From contig NZ_CP017946.1 in NCBI RefSeq assembly GCF_003952665.1, positions 992,001-1,056,000 of the forward strand: a DNA stretch of 64,000 nt, written 5' to 3'. The position numbers were made by a program, and so were the translations under genes. Origin of the DNA: Bosea sp. Tri-49. GTDB taxonomy: Bacteria > Pseudomonadota > Alphaproteobacteria > Rhizobiales > Beijerinckiaceae. The notes under the pieces were generated by a model. That model was not told the origin of the DNA and searched no databases. It saw only the letters and a program-made list of their open reading frames with translations. Positions 51,630 to 59,872 of this stretch are shown here, in pieces (the first letter of the stretch is position 1; every line of letters starts with the position of its first letter).

Positions 51630-52523
51630 ATGCGTTACACCCAGCTCAGATCCTTCCACAATGTCGCGAACGCGGGTGGCTTCAACGCTGCGGCCGAGGC
51701 GTTCAACATCAGCCAGCCGACATTGACGGCGCAGGTCGGCGCGCTCGAGGAGGAGTTCGGCGTCGAGCTCTTCGTCAAGCGCGGCCGGCGTCGCGAACTG
51801 AGTGATACCGGGCGCGAACTGCTCGCCATCACCACGCGCATGTTCGCCGAAGAGGCGGAGGCGCTCGCCTTCCTGACGGAGTCACGCGAGCTCAGGACGG
51901 GCCGGCTCTCGATCGGCGCCGTCGGGCCATTCCACGTCACGGAGATGCTCGCCGCCTTCAACCAGGCCTATCCGGGCATCGAATTGGCCGTGAAGATCGG
52001 CAACTCCACCGAGGTGCTCGACGATCTCGTCGCCTACCGATGCGACGTTGCCGTCCTCGCCTATATCGATGAAGACGACAGGCTCCTGACCATTCCCTAT
52101 CGCCGCCATCCTGTGGCGATCTTCGTGCGACGCGACCATCGCTTTGCCGGACGCCGCAGCATCCGGCTCCCGGAGCTGGAAGGGGAGCCGATGATCGTGC
52201 GCGAACAGGGGTCGACGACGCGGCGCGCCCTGGAGGGAGCGCTGGCCCAGACGGGCACCAGGCCCAGGCTGGTCATGGAGATAGGCAGCCGCGAGGCCGT
52301 CCGCGAGGCGGTGATCCGCGGGCTCGGGATCAGTTATGTCTCAGAGGCCGAGTTCGTTCCGGACGATAACCTGAAGCTGATCCCGATCGACGGCGCCGAG
52401 GTCTACACCTACGCGCATGTCGTGGTGATGAAACAGCGCGAGAACGGCCGGATCATCAAGGCCTTTCTCGATGTGGTTCACCGCACGCGCGAGGCTTTTG
52501 ATGCCGACATGCGCAGATCATGA
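51630..52523 (+). CDS. LysR-family regulator of the phosphonate cluster
   Basis: A 297-residue LysR regulator. The HTH FNAAAEAFNISQPTLTAQVG lies at residues about 17-36 and the effector domain starts near residue 90 (LRTGRLSIGAVGPFHVTEML). Divergent from the dehydrogenase-phnDCEAY operon, in the classic LysR layout, so it should activate that operon in response to a phosphonate intermediate. Specific inducer not known. Confidence 0.88.
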   Translation: MRYTQLRSFHNVANAGGFNAAAEAFNISQPTLTAQVGALEEEFGVELFVKRGRRRELSDTGRELLAITTRMFAEEAEALAFLTESRELRTGRLSIGAVGPFHVTEMLAAFNQAYPGIELAVKIGNSTEVLDDLVAYRCDVAVLAYIDEDDRLLTIPYRRHPVAIFVRRDHRFAGRRSIRLPELEGEPMIVREQGSTTRRALEGALAQTGTRPRLVMEIGSREAVREAVIRGLGISYVSEAEFVPDDNLKLIPIDGAEVYTYAHVVVMKQRENGRIIKAFLDVVHRTREAFDADMRRS

Positions 52524-52577
52524 TGTGGGGGATCTCTGCGATTGAGGCATTTCAGGCAAGAACGCCCTCAACGAGGT

Positions 52578-52611
52578 TGCCCTGCCGCCGCGTGAGAGCG
52601 CCGGCAGGGCA
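52578..52611. terminator. Bidirectional hairpin between convergent genes
   Basis: Perfect 10-base arms TGCCCTGCCG (52578-52587) and CGGCAGGGCA (52602-52611), loop of 14, between the convergent LysR and fatty-acid permease genes. No T-runs; a Rho-independent terminator of reduced strength or a Rho-assisted site. Confidence 0.65.
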
Positions 52612-52630
52612 CTGACGGGTTCCTGGTTGC

Positions 52631-54073
52631 TCAGGGGATGACCGGAGCGCGGTAGGTGAAGGTGTGCATCAGCGCGACCGCCAGCAGCATCACCACGGGG
52701 AAGTGGATGAAGAACTGCATCGAGGTGTAGCCGATCAGGTCCTTCGACTTGAGCTTGAGCACGCCGAGCAGCGGCAGCATCCAGAACGGGTTGATGAAGT
52801 TCGGGAGGGTCTCGGCGATGTTGTAGACCATCACGGTCCAGCCGAGATGCGCGCCGATCTCGTTGGCGGCCTTCATGATGTAGGGCGCCTCGATGATCCA
52901 TTTGCCGCCGGCTGAGGGAATGAAGAAGCCAAGCACCGCCGAATAGATTCCGACAATGAAGGAGAACACGCTGGTGTCGCTGGCGAGGCTGACGAACCAG
53001 TGCGCGATCGTGTCGGAGAGCGAGACGCCCGAAGCCTTCACCCGCGTCAGCATGTAGGCGATGCCGCCATAGAACGGGAACTGCAGCAGCACGCCGGCGA
53101 CGCTCGGCATCGCCTGCGAGAAGCTGACCAGGAAGCTGCGTGGCCGCCAGTGTAGCAATGCGCCGACGAGCAGGAAGACGAAGTTGTAGGTGTTGAGGCC
53201 CGACATGGTGATGAGCGGGTTGCCGGACTTGAAGGTCTCGTAGAACCAGCCCGCCGCCAGGACGACGATCAGGATCGTCAGGATCGGGCTGAACTCGAGA
53301 TAATCGCCCGGCCGGGTCGGCTTCTGTTCGACCTTGGCGTCGACGAGATCGACACCGAGATCGGCGGCGGTCTTGGCCGCAGCATCGGACGGGGTCGTGT
53401 AGTAGCAGATCGCGGCCGAAAGCAGCGTGCCGACCACGATCACCAAGAGGTTCTGCCAGGTCAGGATCGTCTCGTAGAAGCTGATAACGCCGGTGATCGG
53501 CATCAGCGAAGGCGGGATGCTCGCCGGGTTCGCCTGGAGCTGCGCTGCCGAGGAGCTGATGCCGAGGGTGAAGCCGAAGCCGAGCCCGAGATAGCCGGCC
53601 GCGCCCGCCGCACGATAGTCGAGGCGGATGTCCTTGCGCCGCGCGATCTCGCGCACGAGCAGGCCCGAGAAGATCAGGCTGACGCCCCAGTTCACCAGCG
53701 AGAGCAGGATGCTGACCACGCCGACGAAGACGACGGCACCGCGCCCGGTGGTCGGCACGGCAGCGGCGCGCCGCATCAGCGCCGCGACCGGCGGCGACAG
53801 CGCGACGATGTAGCCGCCGATGGCGACCAGCGCCATCTGCATGGTGAAGGGGATGATGCTCCAGAAGCCTTCACCGAAGGCGGCGCTGACCGCGACCGGG
53901 GAGCCGCCATGCACGATCGCGGCGAGCGCTACCGCAACCGTCGCCAGCAGGACGAAGATATAGGCGTCCGGGAACCAGCGCTCGGAAAAAGCCACCATGG
54001 TCTGCGACAGGCGCACGAGCACGCCTTCGCGCGACGACTCCGCCGCCCGGCCATTCAAGATCGTATCTGTCAT
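52631..54073 (-). CDS. Short-chain fatty acid transporter (AtoE family)
   Basis: A 480-residue membrane protein with about 12 hydrophobic spans. Family features of the short-chain fatty acid / AtoE group (TIGR00366) include GISSSAAQLQANPASIPP, FIPSAGGKWIIEAPYIM and AETLPNFINPFWMLP. Imports short carboxylates such as acetoacetate or butyrate. It follows the molybdopterin fusion gene by 39 bases on the same strand, so the enzyme is expected to act on, or make, a short-chain carboxylate. Confidence 0.87.
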   Translation of the reverse strand: MTDTILNGRAAESSREGVLVRLSQTMVAFSERWFPDAYIFVLLATVAVALAAIVHGGSPVAVSAAFGEGFWSIIPFTMQMALVAIGGYIVALSPPVAALMRRAAAVPTTGRGAVVFVGVVSILLSLVNWGVSLIFSGLLVREIARRKDIRLDYRAAGAAGYLGLGFGFTLGISSSAAQLQANPASIPPSLMPITGVISFYETILTWQNLLVIVVGTLLSAAICYYTTPSDAAAKTAADLGVDLVDAKVEQKPTRPGDYLEFSPILTILIVVLAAGWFYETFKSGNPLITMSGLNTYNFVFLLVGALLHWRPRSFLVSFSQAMPSVAGVLLQFPFYGGIAYMLTRVKASGVSLSDTIAHWFVSLASDTSVFSFIVGIYSAVLGFFIPSAGGKWIIEAPYIMKAANEIGAHLGWTVMVYNIAETLPNFINPFWMLPLLGVLKLKSKDLIGYTSMQFFIHFPVVMLLAVALMHTFTYRAPVIP

Positions 54074-54112
54074 TATCCCCTCACAGTGGCGGTTTTCCGC
54101 CGTTGGCTTGCA

Positions 54113-57100
54113 TCAGGCATCGAGAACAAGGTCGCTGAGCGGCACCGCGCAGCAGGTCAGGCAGTCGTCGGGTGCGCCGTCATAGGGCGAAAGATGGCTG
54201 GCCGAGCCCGAGACGACGCGCAGGCAGCAGCTCTCGCATTGGCCGCTGCGGCAGCCGCTGGGCAGCGACAGCCCGGCCGCCTCCGCCGCATCGAGCAGGC
54301 TGCCCGCCTGCACCGACCAGTCGAAAGTCTTGCCGCTGCGCTGCAGCCGGATCTGGCGCGGTGCCAGATTGGACGGGATCTCGAGCTGCGAGACGAAGAC
54401 CTCGCTGAAGACATCGAAGCCGGGCACGCCGGCGCCGACCAGGGCAGCCTTGGTCTCGGCGACGAAGCTGTCGGGGCCACAGAGATAGGCGAGGGGCCGG
54501 CGGGTGCCGGAGGCGAGGCTGAGGGCCGAGATGTCGGGCCGGCCGGCATGGTCGTAGTCGCGGCCCGGCCGATCTGCGGCCTGCGATCGGGTGAAGGCCC
54601 GAATGACCCTCAGCTCCGGAATCTTGCCGGCGATACTGCCCAGCCAGTCGCCGAAGGGCTGCTCGGCACCGTTGCGGCAGATGTAGACGAGATCGACCGA
54701 AGGCGGCCGTTGCTTGGGGGCGGTGCGCGCCAGTGCTGCGAGATAGCTGACGAACGGCGTGATGCCGATGCCAGCGGCGACCAGGATCACAGGACGGCTG
54801 CCGGTCAACGGCGGCGTGAACACGCCTGCCGGAGGCTGCAGGGTAACGATACTTCCTGGCGCGAGCTCATGCAGGCGGGTCGACATCCGGCCGGGTGGCG
54901 CGCCTTCGCCTCCCGGTCCGATGCGGCGCACGGCGATCTCGAACTCGGTCGGATTGTCGTTGGCGCCGGTCAGTGAATAACTGCGCGAGAGCTGCGCCTC
55001 CCGCTCCGTCACCTGGACGTGCTGGCCGGGCAGGAAGTCGGGCAGGGGGGCGCCATCCAGCGGAGCCAGGCTGAAGGCGAGGACATCATTCGCTTCGGGC
55101 CGGCTCGAGGTCACACGAAAGGCGCGCTCTCCGGTCCAGCAGCCGCGCGACGCGGCCTCGTCACGGACGATCTCGCAAGCGACCGCCCGCAGCGGCACCG
55201 AGCCACTGATCGGGTCGCGGTCACGATCCGACAGAACCGCGTTGATGTTGCGCGTCGCAGCTCCCGTCACCGGCGTGCCGGAACGCCCGAGCGGTGTGCA
55301 GGCCTGCCACCAGCCGAACTCGGCGATCACCGTCCCGGCTGGCAGCGTCGGCTCCAGCTTCGCCCGCAGCCTCGCCTCGCCATCGCGTGTGCGCACGATT
55401 ACCCAGTCGCCGGCGACGATGCCGCGCGCCTGCGCGTCGCCCAGGCTGAGCTCGACGCCGGGGTCCAGTGCCTTGCGCCGCAGCGAGGCGACGTGCCGGT
55501 GCGAGCTATGGACGAACCAGCCGGATTTGGCGGTCGAGAGCAGGAGCGGCAGTTCCACCGGCCGGCCGGCCGCGCTCGCCGGCTCGACATGGCGGGGCAG
55601 GGCCGGGTGCCCGAGCGCGAGCAACTGCTCGGAATAGATCTCGACCCGGCGACTTGCTGTCGGGAAGCCGGCGACGCCTCCCTCCGCCCGGCGCAGGGCG
55701 AATTTCCGTTCCGGGTTCGGCTGTGGCAGGCGGATGCCGCCGGGCTCCGCCCGCAGCTGCGCGACCGTCAGCCCGAGCGGCTCGAGCTGATGGTTCCAGC
55801 CGGCCTCGATCGAGCCGCCGAAGAAGGCATCGGCATGGCCGAGGCGGCAGGCGAGCTCGAAAGCGATGTCGTAATCGGCCCGGACATCGCCACGCGGCGG
55901 CACCATGCGCTGGCGCAGTTGGACGAGCTCGACCGCTTCCTGCGTGATCTCGAAGCCGAGCCTCAGCGCCTCGCGCTCCCAGGGCATGCTGGCTGGCAGG
56001 ACGATGTCGGCCTGCTCAGCCGTCGGGTTCATGAACATGTCGACATGGACATGGAATTCGAGCGCCTGCAGCGCCGCCTGGTTGCGACCGGAATCGCCCT
56101 GCGACACCACGAAATTGGTGCCGAAACTCATCAGTGCCCGGACCCGGTAAGGCTCTCCGTCGAGTACGGAGCGGCAGAAGTCGCGGGCGGTGATCCAGCC
56201 CTTGGCGGGTGGCCCGAGCGGCAACTCAGTGAGACCGAGCGCCTTGCGGCGCTGCTCCTCCGGCAGCAGGGCAAAGTAATCGTTCACGGCGCGGAAGGGC
56301 GGCGCGCTCGTCCAGACATTGCCGCCAACGCGGTCGCTTGCGCCGGTCAGCGCATAGAGCGTGCCGATGGCGCGCTCGATCATCGTGGCATTGGAATGCT
56401 GACCGACCCCGGTCCAGGAATGATAGGCGAGCCGAGGCGAACCCTCGAACAGGGCGTAGAAGTGGGCGAGGTCGACGGGAGCGAGCCCGGTGATCCCAGC
56501 GACATGCTCCGGGGTGAAAGCGGCTGCCTCGCGCGCCAGCAGCCGCATCACGGTGGCGCAGGCGATCGTCCTTCCGTCCGCACCTTTCAGCTCCACCTCG
56601 CCATCGAGGACGACATCCTGCGGCCGCTCCAGCGCCTCGCGCGTGTCATAGGCCTGCGCCGAACCATCCGGCCGCAGCAGCAGGAAGGCGTCAGCTGCGC
56701 CGTCCGGCCAGAGATCTCGCGCGCGCAACAGGCGCCCGGTCGCTAGATCGACCAGCATCGGCGCATTGGTCCATTGCCGGACGAAGGCATCGTCATAGCT
56801 GCGGTTCGTTAGGAGATGGCGGATGGCGCCCATCGCCAGCGCCCCGTCGGCGCCCGGACGGATGCCGAGCCAGAGATCGGCGCTCTCGCCGGCGCCGCCG
56901 CGCTTGGGATCGACCACCGCGACGGTCGCGCCACGCTTACGGGCTTCGGCGATACGTGTCGCCTGCGCCAGCCAGGTCCGAGTCGGATTATGCCCCCACA
57001 GCACGATGGTGTCGGCATTGTCGTAATCGGCGGCGCCGATGCCGCGGCCATAGGTCAGGGCCTGGGCATAGTCCTTGTGCCAGCCGCAGATTTCGACCGC

Positions 57101-57526
57101 GTAGATCAGGTTCGGGCTGCCGAAGCAGCGGATGAAGCGTTCGACCCATTCGAAGCTGTCGACCATCGGCGTGCCGCTTGGTGTCGTTACAGCGAAGGCG
57201 ACCGTCTCCGCCCCGGTTTCGCGCCGGATCGTGCCAAGCCGTTCAGCGATCGTGTCGAGCGCCTCCGGCCATTCGATCTCGATCCATTCAGGCGAATCGG
57301 CGCCGCGCGGCGTGGTGCGCTTCAGCGGCCTGGTAAGCCGCAATGGGCTTTCGACCAGCTCTGGCGCCGCTCGCCCCTTGGCGCAGAGCGCCGCGCCCGT
57401 CGGATGGGCCGGATTGGGCGAAACCGCCACCAGACGCCCGTCCAGTACGTGATTCAGCGAGCCGCAGCGGGAGCGGCACAGGGTGCAATACCCCTCCTTG
57501 ATCTCGACTGAATGCGTCTTGGACAT
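54113..57526 (-). CDS. Molybdopterin oxidoreductase fused to NAD(P)H reductase and 2Fe-2S ferredoxin
   Basis: A 1137-residue single polypeptide. N-terminal 4Fe-4S/bis-MGD oxidoreductase (about 1-780): Cys14, Cys17, Cys21 and Cys48 form the cluster (CTLCRSRC then ALCAKG), and Cys147 in VEICGWHKDY is the likely Mo/W ligand. The dinucleotide-binding end is about 650-780. Next is an FNR-type FAD/NAD domain (about 800-1050: SRSYSL, VAAGIGITPFVSYL, AYLCGPDSF), and a plant-type ferredoxin (about 1059-1137: GCRSGQCESCC, DDCLTCC). No signal peptide; cytoplasmic. The enzyme could draw electrons from NAD(P)H through FAD and both clusters to the molybdenum centre, or run in reverse. Substrate unknown; the next gene is a short-chain carboxylate permease and a GntR regulator is divergent. 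Confidence 0.85.
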   Translation of the reverse strand: MSKTHSVEIKEGYCTLCRSRCGSLNHVLDGRLVAVSPNPAHPTGAALCAKGRAAPELVESPLRLTRPLKRTTPRGADSPEWIEIEWPEALDTIAERLGTIRRETGAETVAFAVTTPSGTPMVDSFEWVERFIRCFGSPNLIYAVEICGWHKDYAQALTYGRGIGAADYDNADTIVLWGHNPTRTWLAQATRIAEARKRGATVAVVDPKRGGAGESADLWLGIRPGADGALAMGAIRHLLTNRSYDDAFVRQWTNAPMLVDLATGRLLRARDLWPDGAADAFLLLRPDGSAQAYDTREALERPQDVVLDGEVELKGADGRTIACATVMRLLAREAAAFTPEHVAGITGLAPVDLAHFYALFEGSPRLAYHSWTGVGQHSNATMIERAIGTLYALTGASDRVGGNVWTSAPPFRAVNDYFALLPEEQRRKALGLTELPLGPPAKGWITARDFCRSVLDGEPYRVRALMSFGTNFVVSQGDSGRNQAALQALEFHVHVDMFMNPTAEQADIVLPASMPWEREALRLGFEITQEAVELVQLRQRMVPPRGDVRADYDIAFELACRLGHADAFFGGSIEAGWNHQLEPLGLTVAQLRAEPGGIRLPQPNPERKFALRRAEGGVAGFPTASRRVEIYSEQLLALGHPALPRHVEPASAAGRPVELPLLLSTAKSGWFVHSSHRHVASLRRKALDPGVELSLGDAQARGIVAGDWVIVRTRDGEARLRAKLEPTLPAGTVIAEFGWWQACTPLGRSGTPVTGAATRNINAVLSDRDRDPISGSVPLRAVACEIVRDEAASRGCWTGERAFRVTSSRPEANDVLAFSLAPLDGAPLPDFLPGQHVQVTEREAQLSRSYSLTGANDNPTEFEIAVRRIGPGGEGAPPGRMSTRLHELAPGSIVTLQPPAGVFTPPLTGSRPVILVAAGIGITPFVSYLAALARTAPKQRPPSVDLVYICRNGAEQPFGDWLGSIAGKIPELRVIRAFTRSQAADRPGRDYDHAGRPDISALSLASGTRRPLAYLCGPDSFVAETKAALVGAGVPGFDVFSEVFVSQLEIPSNLAPRQIRLQRSGKTFDWSVQAGSLLDAAEAAGLSLPSGCRSGQCESCCLRVVSGSASHLSPYDGAPDDCLTCCAVPLSDLVLDA

Positions 57527-57528
57527 GC

Positions 57529-57556
57529 AGTAGCGTATAACGCGTGACGCGCTACT
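57529..57556. promoter_or_regulatory. Putative GntR operator between divergent genes
   Basis: Inverted repeat AGTAGCG (57529-57535) and CGCTACT (57550-57556) with 14 bases between, next to the start of the molybdopterin fusion gene. The core ACGCGTGACG (57540-57549) recurs, inverted, at 58412-58421. Confidence 0.45.
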
Positions 57557-57610
57557 TCAAGCCTGAGATGCGAGTCGCTATATCCGGGGGAATGTCGGAG
57601 AAGGCGGGAT

Positions 57611-58303
57611 ATGCAGACGCAGGGTGGGGAACGGATGCAGCTGGTCTCGGCAGACGCCAATCTCCGCGAAAAGGTCGTCCATCAGCTGCGGATCGAGATC
57701 GTCTCGGGCGAAATGCCACCGGGTACGGTCTGCTCGGTTCCATCGCTGGCGCGGACTCTCGGCATCTCGACGACACCGATTCGCGAGGCTTTGCTGCAGC
57801 TCACCTCGGACGGGCTGCTCCAGCCGATGCGCAATCGCGGCTTCCGGGTCGTCGATCCCTCGCTCGACGAGCTTCGCGGTATCTTCGAGGTGCGCACCCA
57901 GCTCGAGGCCTCGGCCTTCCGCAAGCTGGTCAGAATGGGAGCAGAAAACCTCTCTGAACTCCAGGCGCTGGCCGATGCCATCGCTCAATCAGTCGAAACG
58001 GGCGACGTGCCGCGTTATCTTGCCGCCGACCGGGCGTTTCACGCAGAATTATTGGCGCTCGCGGGCAACGAGGTGTTGACTGACATCGTCTTGCGCCTGC
58101 GCGACAGGATGCGCCTCTACGGGATCCGCTCGCCGCACGGCCTCGCACGGCAGAAGTCGTCAGTGCCGGAGCACTACCGCATCATCGACGTCATCAAACA
58201 GGGCCTGGAAGACGAGGCTGAAGCGCTGATGACCGGCCATATCATGGCCTGGGAGCCGATCTTCACGGAAGCCGTTGCTCTGAGAAGTGCTCGACCCGCC
58301 TAG
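57611..58303 (+). CDS. GntR-family regulator, FadR/FCD type
   Basis: A 230-residue regulator. N-terminal winged helix SVPSLARTLGISTTPIREAL (about residues 42-61), and an all-helical FCD effector domain (about 85-220) with the metal-type residues in ADRAFHAELLALAGN and EHYRIIDVIKQ. FCD regulators sense organic acids. Start at 57611 has GAGAAGG upstream; the ATG eight codons later is possible. Divergent from the molybdopterin fusion and fatty-acid permease genes and presumably their repressor. Confidence 0.87.
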   Translation: MQTQGGERMQLVSADANLREKVVHQLRIEIVSGEMPPGTVCSVPSLARTLGISTTPIREALLQLTSDGLLQPMRNRGFRVVDPSLDELRGIFEVRTQLEASAFRKLVRMGAENLSELQALADAIAQSVETGDVPRYLAADRAFHAELLALAGNEVLTDIVLRLRDRMRLYGIRSPHGLARQKSSVPEHYRIIDVIKQGLEDEAEALMTGHIMAWEPIFTEAVALRSARPA

Positions 58304-58401
58304 CGGAGGCCAATCCCCCGGCCGCTCAAGGCCACGTCTTCGACGAAAACCGGGCAGGGTGCAGGCAAACGGGCTCGTCACCACCGCCAGGTTGCAGGTC
58401 T

Positions 58402-58429
58402 GGCGCTCGGACGTCACGCGTCGAGCGCC
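58402..58429. terminator. Bidirectional hairpin between convergent GntR and aminotransferase genes
   Basis: Perfect 8-base arms GGCGCTCG (58402-58409) and CGAGCGCC (58422-58429). The loop contains CGTCACGCGT, the inverse of the 10-base core at 57540-57549. Terminator by position; a second GntR site is a less likely reading. Confidence 0.55.
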
Positions 58430-58445
58430 GGCATCCGGATTGGCG

Positions 58446-59837
58446 CTAGAACGTCGCAGCCACCGCTTCGATTGCGCGTCGCGTTGCGCCGACAACCTCG
58501 TCGGCCTCCTCCCTCGTCAGGCATAGCGGGGGCGCAAAGCCGAGGATGTCGCCCTGCGGCATGGCGCGGGCGATGACGCCTTGCTCCAGCAGGGCGGCGG
58601 CGATGCGTGGGCCGACTTTTTCGGAAGGATCGAAGAAAACGCGGTCGTCCCTGTCGCGGACGAATTCGACCGCCGCCAGCAAGCCCTCGCCGCGGACCTC
58701 GCCGACATGGCGGTGGCTGCCGACGGCATCCTTGAGTGCCGCATTGAAATAGGCGCCGACCTCGCCGGCATTGCGGACGAGATCGAGCTCGTCGACGAGT
58801 TCGAGATTGGCGACGCCGGCCGCCGCGCAGAGCGGATGCGAGGAATAGGTCCAGCCATGGCCGATCGGGCCGTATTCGTCCGAGCCCTGCTCCAGCACCC
58901 GCCAGAATTTCTCGGCGACGATGACACCTGAGAGTGGCGCATAGGCCGAGGTCAGGCCCTTGGCGATGGTGATGAGGTCGGGCTCGATGCCGTAATGGTC
59001 GGAGCCGAACATGCTGCCGAGACGACCGAAACCGGTGACGACCTCGTCCGCGATCAGCAGGATGTCGTACTTCCTGAGCACCGCCTGGATCTTCGCCCAG
59101 TAGCCGGCGGGCGGGGGCACGATGCCGCCCGTACCCAGCACTGGCTCGCCGATGAAGGCGGCGATCGTTTCCGGCCCCTCGGCCTGGATCAGCTCCTCGA
59201 GCTTGTCGGCGCAATGCTGCGAGAACTGCTCCTCGCTCTGGGTGCGATCCTCGCGACGATAGTAGTAGGGCGCCTCGGTGTGAATGACCGGCGCCTTCGG
59301 CAGGTCGAACAGGTTGTGGAAGGCGGCAAGGCCGGTGAGGCTGCCGGTCATCACACCCGAGCCGTGATAGCCGCGCCAGCGCGAGATGATCTTCTTCTTC
59401 TCCGGCCGCTTCAGGACATTGTTGTAGTACCAGACCAGCTTGAGATTGGTCTCGTTGGCGTCCGAGCCGGAGAGCCCGAAGAAGACCCGGCTCATGCCCT
59501 TGGGCGCGCGCTCCACCACCATCTTGGCGAGCCTGATCGAGGGCTCCGAGCCATGGCCGACATAGGCGTGGTAATAGGGAAGCCTGGCCGCCTGCTCGGC
59601 GATCGCGTCGGTGATCGATTTGCGGCCATAGCCGACATTGACGCAATAGAGCCCGGCGAAGGCATCGAGGCTCCGCTTGCCGTCGCGGTCGACGATGTAG
59701 ACGCCCTCGCCGCCGGTGATGATGCGGTTCGGCGTCTCGCCGCGGGCATGCTGGCCCATATGCGTCGAAGGATGGAAGAAGTGGTCGCGGTCCCAGGCAT
59801 CCAGCTCGTTGTCGGTGCGGGCGGGTTGGTCGAGCAT
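58446..59837 (-). CDS. Class III omega-aminotransferase (DoeD/ omega-transaminase-like)
   Basis: A 463-residue PLP enzyme of the class III family. The PLP Lys lies in TIAKGLTSAYAPLSG; the Asp-partner region is LIADEVVTGFGRLG. N-terminal HPSTHMGQHARGE and C-terminal ARAMPQGDILGFAPP match omega-transaminases acting on taurine-, GABA-, putrescine- or diaminobutyrate-like amines. Start at 59837 with AAGGATC upstream; longer frames above run through the semialdehyde dehydrogenase gene and are shadows. It is the last gene of the ectoine-type importer operon, where known ectoine loci carry a transaminase (DoeD/Atf) for diaminobutyrate; the match is inferred. Confidence 0.88.
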   Translation of the reverse strand: MLDQPARTDNELDAWDRDHFFHPSTHMGQHARGETPNRIITGGEGVYIVDRDGKRSLDAFAGLYCVNVGYGRKSITDAIAEQAARLPYYHAYVGHGSEPSIRLAKMVVERAPKGMSRVFFGLSGSDANETNLKLVWYYNNVLKRPEKKKIISRWRGYHGSGVMTGSLTGLAAFHNLFDLPKAPVIHTEAPYYYRREDRTQSEEQFSQHCADKLEELIQAEGPETIAAFIGEPVLGTGGIVPPPAGYWAKIQAVLRKYDILLIADEVVTGFGRLGSMFGSDHYGIEPDLITIAKGLTSAYAPLSGVIVAEKFWRVLEQGSDEYGPIGHGWTYSSHPLCAAAGVANLELVDELDLVRNAGEVGAYFNAALKDAVGSHRHVGEVRGEGLLAAVEFVRDRDDRVFFDPSEKVGPRIAAALLEQGVIARAMPQGDILGFAPPLCLTREEADEVVGATRRAIEAVAATF

Positions 59838-59872
59838 GATGATGATCCTTCGCGAAAGCGGGGGATGGCGCC

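Noticed and set aside
55019..56746. 575-codon plus-strand open frame within the molybdopterin fusion gene
   Set aside because: Antisense; the minus-strand gene carries all cofactor motifs in frame.
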